64,000 nt of DNA from Gimibacter soli (GTDB taxonomy: Bacteria; Pseudomonadota; Alphaproteobacteria; Sphingomonadales; Kordiimonadaceae), in the NCBI RefSeq assembly GCF_028463845.1, contig NZ_CP116805.1, positions 2,841,001-2,905,000 of the forward strand. Reading direction: 5' to 3'. The translations under genes and the position numbers were made by a program. Positions 52,348 to 60,474 of this stretch are shown here, piece after piece. Under the pieces are notes generated by a model. It was not told the origin of the DNA, searched no databases, and saw nothing but the letters and a program-made list of their open reading frames with translations. The number at the start of each line of letters is the position of its first letter. The stretch's first letter is position 1.

Positions 52348-53115
52348 TCAGCGGGACAGGGATACAGGGGTCAGTGCCCCAGCCTCACCCCGGCTTACCC
52401 TGACGCCATAGACCTTGGCAAGCAGCGCATCGGTCAGCACGTCGCCAGGCGTGCCTTCTGCCACCTTGCGGCCGCCATCCAGCACGACCAGGCGATCGCA
52501 GTAACGTGCGGCGAGCGACAGGTCGTGCATCACGACAACAACCGCCTTGCCGCCAGTTGCCACCTCTTTCAGCACATTCATCACGCTCAACTGGTGGGCG
52601 GGGTCAAGCGCTGCCACCGGCTCGTCGGCGAGCAACAGCGGCGCATCTGCGGCGAGTGCCCGGGCAAGCAGCACGCGGGCGCGCTCGCCGCCTGAAAGAT
52701 CAGTCGCGGGCCGGTCCCGCAAGGCTGCGATATCGGCCAGCTCCATTGCCCGCTCGACAGCATCCCGGTCGGCCTCGCTTTGCTGCGTAAACAAGGGACG
52801 CGTGCCACGCCCGAGCGCGACGAGCGCTTCAACCGTAAGTGGCCAGTGAACGGTCGGGCTTTGCGGCAGATAGGCGATCCGACCGGCCAGCCGGTGTGCG
52901 GGCAGCAGGGAGAAATCTTCGCCCATCAGGGTGAGCGTGCCGGTCGTCAGCGGCAGGAAACGCAGCAGCGCACGCAAAAGGCTCGTTTTGCCCGCCCCGT
53001 TGGGGCCAATGAGGCCGACGACTTCCCCCGCCGAGACGGCCATATCCACGCCGTCCACCACCCAGCGACCACCAAGGCTGACGGTCAGTCCCTTCGCTTC
53101 GAGGATACTGCTCAT
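52348..53115 (-). CDS. btuD: ABC transporter ATPase, B12/iron-chelate importer
   Basis: A 255-residue FecE/BtuD-type ATPase: Walker A GLIGPNGAGKTSLLRALL, Q-loop AYLPQSPTVHWPLTVEALV, signature TDLSGGERARVLLARALA, Walker B PLLLADEPVAALDP, switch His in VVVMHDLSLA. It energises the FecCD-type permease, whose stop its start overlaps by four bases. The cobalamin riboswitch upstream of the operon makes vitamin B12 the likely substrate. Confidence 0.9.
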   Translation of the reverse strand: MSSILEAKGLTVSLGGRWVVDGVDMAVSAGEVVGLIGPNGAGKTSLLRALLRFLPLTTGTLTLMGEDFSLLPAHRLAGRIAYLPQSPTVHWPLTVEALVALGRGTRPLFTQQSEADRDAVERAMELADIAALRDRPATDLSGGERARVLLARALAADAPLLLADEPVAALDPAHQLSVMNVLKEVATGGKAVVVVMHDLSLAARYCDRLVVLDGGRKVAEGTPGDVLTDALLAKVYGVRVSRGEAGALTPVSLSR

Positions 53116-54104
53116 CGCATCTGCCGCCGTGTCTTGAGGATAAGGGCAAGGAAGAAAGGCACACCCAGAAGGGCGGTCAGAACACCAAGCTTCAATTCCT
53201 GTTCGGTGGGGATCACCCGGAGGAGCCCATCGGCAAGCGTTACCAGCAGTGCGCCACCAAGGGCCGACGGCAGCAGCAGCCGGGCCGGATCGTGCCCCAC
53301 GAAGGGCCGGATCATATGCGGCACCATCAGCCCCACGAAACCAATCGTGCCAGCGATGGCAACCGACGCCCCGACCGCCAACGCACTGCCGGCGACCACC
53401 AGAAACCGCACGCGGCGGAGGTTGACCCCGGCGCTTTCCGCCACGTCATCGTCCAAGGTGAGGTGCGCGAGCGAGGGGCCTGCCATCATCAACAGTATCC
53501 AGCCCGGCAGCATGAACGGCAGCGCCAGCAGGATATCGGCTTCCGACCGGTTGGCGAGCGAACCTAGGAGCCACAGCACGATATTGCCGAGCGAGAAGGG
53601 ATTGGGCGACAGGTTCATGGCAAGCGAGGTCAGCGCGCCAGCAAGGTGCGAGAGCGCGATCCCGACAAGGATCAGCGTCAGCGCGCTCGGATCCCGCCGG
53701 GCAAACACATAGAGAAGCGACGTTGATATGAGCGCCCCAAGGAGGGCAAACCCCGGTACCGCATAGGCGCTGACGGCACTGAGCCCATAGTAAAGCGCGA
53801 TAACTGCCCCGAGGCTGGCGCTGGCACTGACGCCGATCACGCCGGGGTCCGCGAGCGGATTTTTGAGCAGCCCCTGCAGGGCCGCGCCAGCAAGGCCGAG
53901 CGACGCCCCGACCATCAGCCCCGCCACAAGGCGCGGCAGCCGGATTTCCCGCACGATTAGGGCGGCCTTGTCGCTTTCAGGATTGCCGACAAGGCCCTTC
54001 ACCACGTCACCGGGTCCAAGGCTGGTGCTGCCAACCGCAAGCGCCAGAAGGCAGGCGAAAAGCAGAAGTACCAGAAGCATCAGATTGACCCGCGCGCCGA
54101 TCAT
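53112..54104 (-). CDS. btuC: FecCD/BtuC-type ABC permease
   Basis: A 330-residue membrane protein with about ten helices. Family signatures: PRLVAGLMVGASLGLAGAALQGLLKNPLADPGVIGVSASASLGAV and, near the C-terminus, AGTIGFVGLMVPHMIRPFVGHDPARLLLPSALGGALLVTLAD. It forms the translocation pore for a corrinoid or siderophore. Overlaps both neighbours by four bases in a btuF-btuC-btuD operon under a cobalamin riboswitch. Confidence 0.92.
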   Translation of the reverse strand: MIGARVNLMLLVLLLFACLLALAVGSTSLGPGDVVKGLVGNPESDKAALIVREIRLPRLVAGLMVGASLGLAGAALQGLLKNPLADPGVIGVSASASLGAVIALYYGLSAVSAYAVPGFALLGALISTSLLYVFARRDPSALTLILVGIALSHLAGALTSLAMNLSPNPFSLGNIVLWLLGSLANRSEADILLALPFMLPGWILLMMAGPSLAHLTLDDDVAESAGVNLRRVRFLVVAGSALAVGASVAIAGTIGFVGLMVPHMIRPFVGHDPARLLLPSALGGALLVTLADGLLRVIPTEQELKLGVLTALLGVPFFLALILKTRRQMR

Positions 54105-54937
54105 CGGGCGGCTCCTTCCGCGCGTTGCAGCGGATAGGCTGTCTCGGCGATCCGCTCAGCGGCCTCAACCGCGAACCATGCCCCGCAGGAAAGATAGCGC
54201 GACGGGATCATGACCACAGGCCGCGAGGCCAGAAGGTCGCGAAACAGGCTGTGCCGGGCGATGGACCAGTGATCGATATAATTGCGGTCGAGATCGAAGA
54301 AGCCGCCGACGATCAGGTCCGGCGGGTCGGTCACCAGCGCTTCAAGGTCGATCGGAAACCAGCCGGCACGGCCGCCTTCCGCCGCCATGTTGATCACACC
54401 TCCCGCCCGCATCAGTTCATCGACAAAGGTGCCGGCACCGGTCGTCACGCCGCCGGGCGTTACATACAGCGCGCGGAGGGTTGGCCTGCCTTCGGCGCGC
54501 GTCTTCAGCTCATTGCGCGCGGCATCGAAGGCGACTTTCAGCGCCGCGGCCTTGTCCGGCTGGCCGAGCGCTTCGCCTACAGCAATCAGGGCATCGCCTG
54601 CGGCATCAAGGCTGTCTGCATAGGGAATATCCACGCCGCGCATGCCAAACTTGCCAAGATACCGGGTGGCCTCGAACCCGCCGCCCCAGGCGCGAACAAC
54701 GATGCTGGCGTCGGTCGTCAGCACATCCTCGCTAACCGGACGCACGGTCGGCAGCCCGGCTGCGGCGTCGGCATAATAACTGTAGGCGGTGGTGGCCGCT
54801 GGCGAAAGCGCAGTGATCTGGTGCCGGGGCGTCAGTGCCAGCACATACTGGTCCGCACAATAATCAAGGGATAGCACCCCCTCTGCGGCCGCAGCGGTGC
54901 TGAACAAAAGAGACAATAAGGGCACGAAGCGCCGCAT
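54101..54937 (-). CDS. btuF: Periplasmic substrate-binding protein of the B12 importer
   Basis: A 278-residue secreted protein (signal MRRFVPLLSLLFSTAAAAEG). It matches the BtuF/FecB-type binding fold: VLSLDYCADQYVLAL, VRPVSEDVLTTDASIVVRAWGG, a long central helix (about 115-150) and DPPDLIVGGFFDLDRNYIDHW. It should bind a cobalamin and deliver it to BtuCD. First gene of the operon, directly downstream of the cobalamin riboswitch on the same strand. Confidence 0.88.
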   Translation of the reverse strand: MRRFVPLLSLLFSTAAAAEGVLSLDYCADQYVLALTPRHQITALSPAATTAYSYYADAAAGLPTVRPVSEDVLTTDASIVVRAWGGGFEATRYLGKFGMRGVDIPYADSLDAAGDALIAVGEALGQPDKAAALKVAFDAARNELKTRAEGRPTLRALYVTPGGVTTGAGTFVDELMRAGGVINMAAEGGRAGWFPIDLEALVTDPPDLIVGGFFDLDRNYIDHWSIARHSLFRDLLASRPVVMIPSRYLSCGAWFAVEAAERIAETAYPLQRAEGAAR

Positions 54938-55010
54938 GAAACCGATCCGTCGTTATCCGGATGTCGTCGCGGCTGCTGGCCACGTCCTTCAGCTGATCCC
55001 GGCCGAAGAC

Positions 55011-55146
55011 CCATGACGACGCGGTGGCAGGTTCCTGACTTTGCCGCCGGCGCGGCTCACAGTTGCGGGCACAGTGCCGGATTTGGGGGCATCCCCCACA
55101 CCGGCTTCCCTTTTAACCCCGCACGCGGGGCACCACCGCCAAAGGT
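55011..55146 (-). promoter_or_regulatory. Cobalamin (AdoCbl) riboswitch
   Basis: Read on the minus strand, the leader shows the classical B12-riboswitch landmarks in order: GGTGCCCCGC/GCGGGG stem, AAAAGGGAAGCCGGTG, GATGCCCCC, CCGGCACTGTGCCCGCAACTG, the B12 box region AGTCAGGAACCTGCC, and a closing CACCG that pairs with CGGTGG at the start. The precise ends are approximate. It precedes btuFCD; binding of B12 is expected to shut off the importer. Confidence 0.93.
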
Positions 55147-55164
55147 TTTACGGCACGAACAGGC

Positions 55165-55198
55165 AAAATGGCAAGGCCCGTGAAAGCCTTGCCATTTT
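55165..55198. terminator. Terminator after ohr
   Basis: AAAATGGCAAGG (55165-55176) and CCTTGCCATTTT (55187-55198) pair perfectly over 12 bases. On the minus strand it ends the ohr transcript just before the riboswitch leader starts. Confidence 0.88.
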
Positions 55199-55223
55199 CT
55201 CGGTTGCTGATGGCAGCGCCGGT

Positions 55224-55649
55224 TTATGCGACGGTCAGCTGGACGTCGATGTTGCCGCGCGTGGCGTTCGAATAGGGGCAAACCTGGTGCGCCTTGGCGA
55301 CCAGATCTTCGGCCACCGCGCGCTCGAGCCCCGGCAGCGCTACTTCAAGCGCCACGGTGAGGCCGAAACCGCCTTCCGAGCGTGGGCCGATGCCGACGGT
55401 TGCCGTCACAGTTGCCTCAGCCGGTACCTTGATCTTGGCCGGGCCCGCCACAGCTTTCATCGCGCCAATAAAGCAGGCCGCATAGCCCGAAGCGAAAAGC
55501 TGCTCGGGGTTGGCGCCTTCGCCGCCCGCACCGCCAAGCTCCTTCGGCGTGGAGAGCTTCACACTGAACGATCCGTCAAGCGTACCCGACTGGCCGTCGC
55601 GGCCGCCCGTTGCACGGGCCGTAGTTTCATAAAGCACTTTTACAGACAT
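55224..55649 (-). CDS. ohr: Organic hydroperoxide resistance protein
   Basis: A 141-residue OsmC/Ohr-family peroxidase: MSVKVLYETTARATGGRDGQ, NPEQLFASGYAACFIGAM with the peroxidatic Cys, and HQVCPYSNATRGN with the resolving Cys. It reduces organic hydroperoxides with lipoyl-type thiols. It diverges from its regulator ohrR (55805) across a 155-base gap with two matching operator boxes. Confidence 0.96.
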   Translation of the reverse strand: MSVKVLYETTARATGGRDGQSGTLDGSFSVKLSTPKELGGAGGEGANPEQLFASGYAACFIGAMKAVAGPAKIKVPAEATVTATVGIGPRSEGGFGLTVALEVALPGLERAVAEDLVAKAHQVCPYSNATRGNIDVQLTVA

Positions 55650-55703
55650 GGTTGCTTCCTTTCGGGTTTGGGGTCACTGCCCTTTAAATTATCGAACGAT
55701 TTG

Positions 55704-55769
55704 ATCGTGTGCGATATATATGCCTCACCAGCTCCATTGTCAATCGCTTGAAAATATATCGCGTGCGAT
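55704..55769. promoter_or_regulatory. Twin OhrR operator boxes between ohr and ohrR
   Basis: ATCGTGTGCGAT at 55704-55715 and ATCGCGTGCGAT at 55758-55769 share the pattern ATCGYGTGCGAT and are both flanked by TATATA-like sequence. One faces ohr and the other faces ohrR, fitting OhrR control of both divergent promoters. Confidence 0.65.
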
Positions 55770-55804
55770 TTATATTGAGATCAGTATTTTCAAGGAGAGA
55801 TGCG

Positions 55805-56263
55805 ATGCAAGGCACCGAGACCGATATCCCGGACGATATTGCGCTCAATGACATGGTCTGTTTCGCCGTCTATTCAGCGGGGCACGCCTTCAACCGCGTC
55901 TACAAGCCACTTCTTGACCGGCTCGGCCTCACCTACCCGCAGTTCCTGACCATGATAGCGCTCTGGAATGAAGACGACCAGACAGTGGGGAGCCTCGGCA
56001 CCAAGCTATCGCTTGAAAGCTCCACCCTCACCCCGCTTCTGAAGCGACTGGAAGGCATGGGCCATATCGAACGCCACCGCGACAAGGCGGACGAGCGCGT
56101 TGTGCGGATCAGGCTGACCAGCCAGGGCCGCTCCCTAAAAGACGGAGCAAAGGATATCCCCGGCTGCATTGTCGCGGCGACCGGCATGCCAGTAGGTGAC
56201 CTGATCCGCCTGCAGCGCGAAATCATGACGCTTCGGAAATCGCTTGAAGCTTCCCTTGCCTGA
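55805..56263 (+). CDS. ohrR: MarR-family organic-peroxide sensor
   Basis: About 152 residues from the ATG at 55805, after AAGGAGAG. The fold is MarR; the N-terminal redox Cys of OhrR proteins is present in NDMVCFAVYSAGHAFNRVYKP, with YPQFLTMIALWNEDDQTVGSL and the wing HRDKADERVVRIRLT. Oxidation of that Cys by organic peroxides releases it from DNA and induces ohr. Two boxes in the divergent gap are its probable targets. Confidence 0.93.
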   Translation: MQGTETDIPDDIALNDMVCFAVYSAGHAFNRVYKPLLDRLGLTYPQFLTMIALWNEDDQTVGSLGTKLSLESSTLTPLLKRLEGMGHIERHRDKADERVVRIRLTSQGRSLKDGAKDIPGCIVAATGMPVGDLIRLQREIMTLRKSLEASLA

Positions 56264-56333
56264 GGTGCTCGATTATGAATAGCGGGTCGAAAGGGCAATT
56301 GGTGCCCTGATACGTCGTGAAAGTTCGGCGCAA

Positions 56334-57446
56334 ATGGCGGTGTTCAAAAATCTGCAAGTCGGGGACCCAGCCCCGTGGTTTCATCAACGAAGCTACGATC
56401 AGGAAAAGTACCATTTCGACAGCGTTGCCGGGCGCTACATGGTGCTTTGCTTCTTCGCTACTGCCGCGGATTCTCGTAGTAAGGCTGCACTTGAGCATGT
56501 CTATGCGATGGGCGACATTTTCAATGATCGCCACGCAGCCTTTTTCGGTGTCAGTAATGACCCGACCGATGAAACGAACGGTCGCGTCGCAAATCGCATG
56601 CCGGGCTATCGCTTCTTCTGGGATTTCGATTTCAAGATCAGCAAGCTATATGCCGCCTGCGCCGCCGACGAATCTGACCCCAGAGCGTCATTTGCACGCC
56701 GCTGGGTCATTCTCGACCCCACCTTGCGGGTTATTTCGATTATTCAGTTCGAGAAAGACGGCAGTGATCTTGTTACACTGACAAACCTGCTAAGGGCCTT
56801 GCCACCTGTCGATATGTTTGCGGGAATGGAGCTGCAGGCGCCGGTAATCCTGCTTCCAAACGTCTTCAGCCACGAACTGTGTGACAGGCTTGTCAGCCTT
56901 TATGACATGCATGGCGGGCGCGAATCCGGGGTGATGCGGGAAATCAACGGCCGTACAGTCGGTGTGCGAGAGGACGACTTCAAACGCCGCTCTGACTATC
57001 ATATCGAAGATAAAGAGTTGCAGAAAGAACTCCGCACGCGCATCCGTCGCACCGTGGTACCTGAAATCGCCAAGGTTCACCAGTTCACGGTCACGCGGAT
57101 GGAGCGGTTTATTGTTGCCTGCTACAAGGCCGAAGACGGCGGCCATTTCAGTGCCCACCGCGACAATACAACGGCCGGCACCGCACACAGGCGCTTCGCA
57201 ACATCGATCAATCTGAATGACGACTTCGAAGGCGGCGAGCTCCGTTTCCCGGAATATGGTTCGCGCTCGTTCCGCATCCCGAAAGGTGCCGCCGTTGTCT
57301 TCTCCTGCTCGCTCCTCCACAAGGTCAATCCGGTGACGAAAGGCAGGCGGTATGCCTTCCTGCCCTTCCTCTATGACGATGCTGCAGCAGCCATCCGCGA
57401 GAAGAATGCCGGCACGATCGACTACTTACCGGTAAAACTCGCCTGA
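56334..57446 (+). CDS. Redoxin-like / prolyl-4-hydroxylase-type 2OG-Fe(II) oxygenase fusion
   Basis: A 370-residue two-domain protein. Residues about 1-160 follow the peroxiredoxin/thioredoxin fold (LQVGDPAPWFHQRSYDQEKYHFDS; FFGVSNDPTDE; RRWVILDPTLRVISIIQF), but the site that normally holds the peroxidatic Cys reads LCFFATAADSRSKAALE, with no Cys after the strand. Residues about 175-360 form a P4H-like oxygenase: DGGHFSAHRDNTTAGTA (HxD ligands), INLNDDFEGGELRFPEYG, SLLHKVNPVTKGRRYAF (second His and the 2OG-binding Arg). It likely hydroxylates a protein or small molecule. Downstream of ohrR on the same strand; start at 56334. Confidence 0.82.
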   Translation: MAVFKNLQVGDPAPWFHQRSYDQEKYHFDSVAGRYMVLCFFATAADSRSKAALEHVYAMGDIFNDRHAAFFGVSNDPTDETNGRVANRMPGYRFFWDFDFKISKLYAACAADESDPRASFARRWVILDPTLRVISIIQFEKDGSDLVTLTNLLRALPPVDMFAGMELQAPVILLPNVFSHELCDRLVSLYDMHGGRESGVMREINGRTVGVREDDFKRRSDYHIEDKELQKELRTRIRRTVVPEIAKVHQFTVTRMERFIVACYKAEDGGHFSAHRDNTTAGTAHRRFATSINLNDDFEGGELRFPEYGSRSFRIPKGAAVVFSCSLLHKVNPVTKGRRYAFLPFLYDDAAAAIREKNAGTIDYLPVKLA

Positions 57447-57561
57447 ACCTTGGTTAAAGAAACGGGACGAAGCGTTTTGCCGTTGCGACAGGCCGCCGCG
57501 ACCGCTTCGCCCGATCGCGTTACACTGTTCCCGCTTACACACATGCATGAGGGGAATGGGG

Positions 57562-58029
57562 ATGACGCGGGTTTCTCTTACAATCAATGGCCAGCCACGC
57601 CAGTTTGACGGCGACGGCGAGATGCCGCTTCTGTGGCATCTGCGCGAAGGCGCCGGGCTAAAGGGTACCAAATTCGGCTGCGGGATCGGCGCATGCGGTG
57701 CCTGCACCGTGCATATCGATGGCACCGCCGCCCGCAGCTGCAGCGTGCCGATGAGCACTTTGGAAGGCGCCAATATCACCACCATCGAGGGACTGGCCGA
57801 AGGCGCACGGCTCCATGCCGTGCAGGAGGCCTGGATCGCCGAAGATGTGGCCCAGTGCGGTTATTGCCAGGCCGGCCAGATCATGGCCGTTGCCGCGTTC
57901 CTGAAGGATTATCCCGAACCGACCGATCAGGATATCGCCGAGAACATCACGAACCTTTGCCGCTGCGGCACCTATGTCCGTGTCCGCAAGGCGATCAAGC
58001 GCGCCGCCAAGTCGCTGCAACCGGCCTGA
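57562..58029 (+). CDS. 2Fe-2S subunit of a xanthine-dehydrogenase-family molybdoenzyme
   Basis: About 155 residues from the ATG at 57562 (MTRVSLTINGQPRQFDGDGE), preceded by GAGGGGAATGGGG. It has the plant-ferredoxin-type cluster GCGIGACGACTVHIDGTAARSC and the second cluster CGYCQAGQIMAVAAFL...NLCRCGTYVRVRKAI, as in the small subunits of isoquinoline 1-oxidoreductase and aldehyde dehydrogenases. It passes electrons from the molybdenum subunit encoded next. No FAD subunit is present. The two genes are 13 bases apart. Confidence 0.93.
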   Translation: MTRVSLTINGQPRQFDGDGEMPLLWHLREGAGLKGTKFGCGIGACGACTVHIDGTAARSCSVPMSTLEGANITTIEGLAEGARLHAVQEAWIAEDVAQCGYCQAGQIMAVAAFLKDYPEPTDQDIAENITNLCRCGTYVRVRKAIKRAAKSLQPA

Positions 58030-58042
58030 GGGGAGAAAAGCC

Positions 58043-60232
58043 ATGAATGCAATTTCCCGCCGCGGCTTCCTCAAGGGCACTGCCGCCCTTGTCATTTCCG
58101 TTTCCGCCAATCCGATGGTGCTGGCCGCCGACGCTGCGAACAACGCCGGCAATGTAACGCCCTGCCTGCGCTTTACCGAAGCCGGCGAGATTTTCATCTG
58201 CGTGCCGGTGCCCGACATGGGCCAGGGCATCATCACAACAGCCGCACAGATCATCGCGGAAGAGCTGGAGCTGGATCCGGCAAGCGCGAAGATCGAGATG
58301 ATGGCCTTCACCGGCCACAGCAGCAGCGATGGTCGCGCCGTTGAAGGCAAGCTGCCCCACGGTGCCGGCGGCAGCCTTTCGACCATGACCATGTGGGGCG
58401 AGCTTCGCCGCACCGCCGCCTTTGCGCGTAACCTGTTCATTCATGCGGCAGCCGCGCGCTGGCAGGTCCCCGAACGCGGGCTGAAGGTCAGCGGCGGCGA
58501 AGTCGTGGATGCAAAAGGCAAGCGGACCCTCCCGTTCAAGGATCTGGTCGCAGACACCCGCGATCTTGAATATTCGGTCATCCCGGTCAATGCGGAGCCG
58601 AAGGCACAAAAGGCCTTCACCCGCATCGGCAAGGACCAGATCAATGTTCACGCCCGCGCCATTGCCACGGGCGAGCCGATCTTCGGGATCGACGCCGAAA
58701 TCCCCGGCATGCTGCATGCCGTGATCCGGCGTTGCCCGCACCTGAATGGCACCCTCGTCTCCTATGACCGTGAGGCGCTCCTGAAAGCCCCAGGCGTGCG
58801 CCACGTGGTGGAACTGAAGCGCATCCCGGAAGACGTGACCAAAACGCGCAGGGTGACACCCGGCATTGCCATCGTTGCCGATAGCTACTGGCAAGCCCGG
58901 AAAGCCGCTGATGCCGCCCAGATAACGTGGGACGGCCGCATTTCCGAAGCCGACAGCACCGACAGCATGAAAGCCCGGATGCTCGCGCATCTGGATACCG
59001 GCACTCCGGTCGACAGTGTCTCAGGCGGAGACCTTCAGGCAGCGTTCGAGGATGCAGACCAGATCGTGGAGGCAACTTACTGGCATCCGCACTGGGCCCA
59101 CACCTGCATGGAGCCGCACAATTGCATTGCCGATGTGAAGGAAGACAGTGCCGAAATCTGGCTCAGTCACCAGTCACTGACGGAATCGATGAATTATGCG
59201 GCCGAGGCCACCGGCCTGCCGGTCCACAAGATCAAAAGCAATATCTATCGCTGCGGCACCGGGCTTGGCCGCAAATATGCCGATGACTTCGTGATGGAAG
59301 CCTGCCTTGTCTCCAAGGAAATCAAGGCGCCGGTGAAGGTCACATGGTCGCGCGAGGACGAGATCGAGCAGGATCTGGTGAACCCTTCGGGCGCGTACCG
59401 GATGCGGGCATCGCTCGACAAGAAGGGCCAGATCACCGGCTGGCATTTGCGCTCGGCGGCATGCGGCTGGCTCTCGAATGCTGCGAAGGAGCCGCCTTCG
59501 GGGCTTGTCGACAATTATCTCGGCGAATGGGGCTTCATCGAAAACAATGTGCGCCGCGGCGCATGGCGCGGGCCGCAGCATAATACAGCGGGGTTTGTCA
59601 CGCAGAGCTTCCTCAACGAGCTTGCCCATGCAGCCGGGCGCGATCCGCTCGATTTCCTGATCGATCTTTATTCCCAGAAAGCCGCGCTCAAACTGCCGAC
59701 ATGGCCCTACCCCGTTCTGGATTTCAGCCGCTTCGTAGCAATGCTGAAACGCGTGGCGAAGGAGGCTAACTATGGTCGCAAGCTGCCGGCTGGCTGGGGT
59801 CAGGGTATTGCCATCTACCACACCTTCTCGGGCACCTGCGCGCATGTGGTCGAGGTGGAAATGATAAATGACGCCAAGGACTTCCGCGTCCACAGGGTGA
59901 CAAGCGCCATCGACTGCGGTCTTGCCGTCAATCCGCTCGGCGTGCGGGCGCAGGTCGAAGGTGGTGTCGTGGACGGCCTATGTGCCGCCCGCTACGGCAA
60001 GCTCGTCTTCGAGAAAGGCGTACCGGTGAGCAACAATTTCGACACCTACAGGAAGCTCCGGCTCGCTGAAGCCCCGATGGAGATCAACACGACCATCATG
60101 GATTTCGGCGATACCGAGCCCCGCGGGACGGGCGAGGTGGCGCTGCCGCCCTTCATCCCGGCCCTCACCAACGCCATCTTCGCAGCGTCGGGCAAGCGTA
60201 TCCGCGAACTGCCGATCATGGAGAACTTGTAA
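58043..60232 (+). CDS. Molybdopterin-cytosine-dinucleotide hydroxylase large subunit (IorB-like), Tat-exported
   Basis: About 729 residues from the ATG at 58043, after GGGGAGAAAA. A twin-arginine signal (ISRRGFLKGTAALVISVSAN) directs the folded protein to the periplasm; the small subunit has no signal and would be carried along. Molybdenum-domain motifs include VPDMGQGIITTAAQIIAEE (the MoCo-binding glycine-rich stretch), HTCMEPHNCIAD, RGAWRGPQHN and, at the end, DTEPRGTGEVALPPFIPALTNAIF with the conserved catalytic Glu in GTGEVALPP. It hydroxylates an aldehyde or N-heterocycle; substrate unknown. Confidence 0.92.
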   Translation: MNAISRRGFLKGTAALVISVSANPMVLAADAANNAGNVTPCLRFTEAGEIFICVPVPDMGQGIITTAAQIIAEELELDPASAKIEMMAFTGHSSSDGRAVEGKLPHGAGGSLSTMTMWGELRRTAAFARNLFIHAAAARWQVPERGLKVSGGEVVDAKGKRTLPFKDLVADTRDLEYSVIPVNAEPKAQKAFTRIGKDQINVHARAIATGEPIFGIDAEIPGMLHAVIRRCPHLNGTLVSYDREALLKAPGVRHVVELKRIPEDVTKTRRVTPGIAIVADSYWQARKAADAAQITWDGRISEADSTDSMKARMLAHLDTGTPVDSVSGGDLQAAFEDADQIVEATYWHPHWAHTCMEPHNCIADVKEDSAEIWLSHQSLTESMNYAAEATGLPVHKIKSNIYRCGTGLGRKYADDFVMEACLVSKEIKAPVKVTWSREDEIEQDLVNPSGAYRMRASLDKKGQITGWHLRSAACGWLSNAAKEPPSGLVDNYLGEWGFIENNVRRGAWRGPQHNTAGFVTQSFLNELAHAAGRDPLDFLIDLYSQKAALKLPTWPYPVLDFSRFVAMLKRVAKEANYGRKLPAGWGQGIAIYHTFSGTCAHVVEVEMINDAKDFRVHRVTSAIDCGLAVNPLGVRAQVEGGVVDGLCAARYGKLVFEKGVPVSNNFDTYRKLRLAEAPMEINTTIMDFGDTEPRGTGEVALPPFIPALTNAIFAASGKRIRELPIMENL

Positions 60233-60293
60233 GATATCCGCGGATTGCCTAACCTGAAGGCCAGGCCCTAACCAACCGCGAAGGAGACATTTT

Positions 60294-60335
60294 GTGACGA
60301 AGGCTGTTTACGACAAGGTCGGCAAGGCCCGGTGA
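60294..60335 (+). CDS. Possible 13-codon leader or gene remnant
   Basis: A GTG-started frame (MTKAVYDKVGKAR) with a strong GAAGGAG site lies in the 242-base gap before rsgA. It may be the truncated beginning of a lost gene or a chance frame. A GC-rich stretch follows. Confidence 0.25.
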   Translation: MTKAVYDKVGKAR

Positions 60336-60474
60336 TGCATCCCGCCCCCCATGTGGGGCGGGGAGGCTCATTGGCCTTAGAGGCCGACCCGGCGATCGGA
60401 AACCTTATGGATTCCGCGCCTTTTGTCGTACTTCTCGATTCCGTTGAGGAATCATACAGCCGGAGATATCCGAA

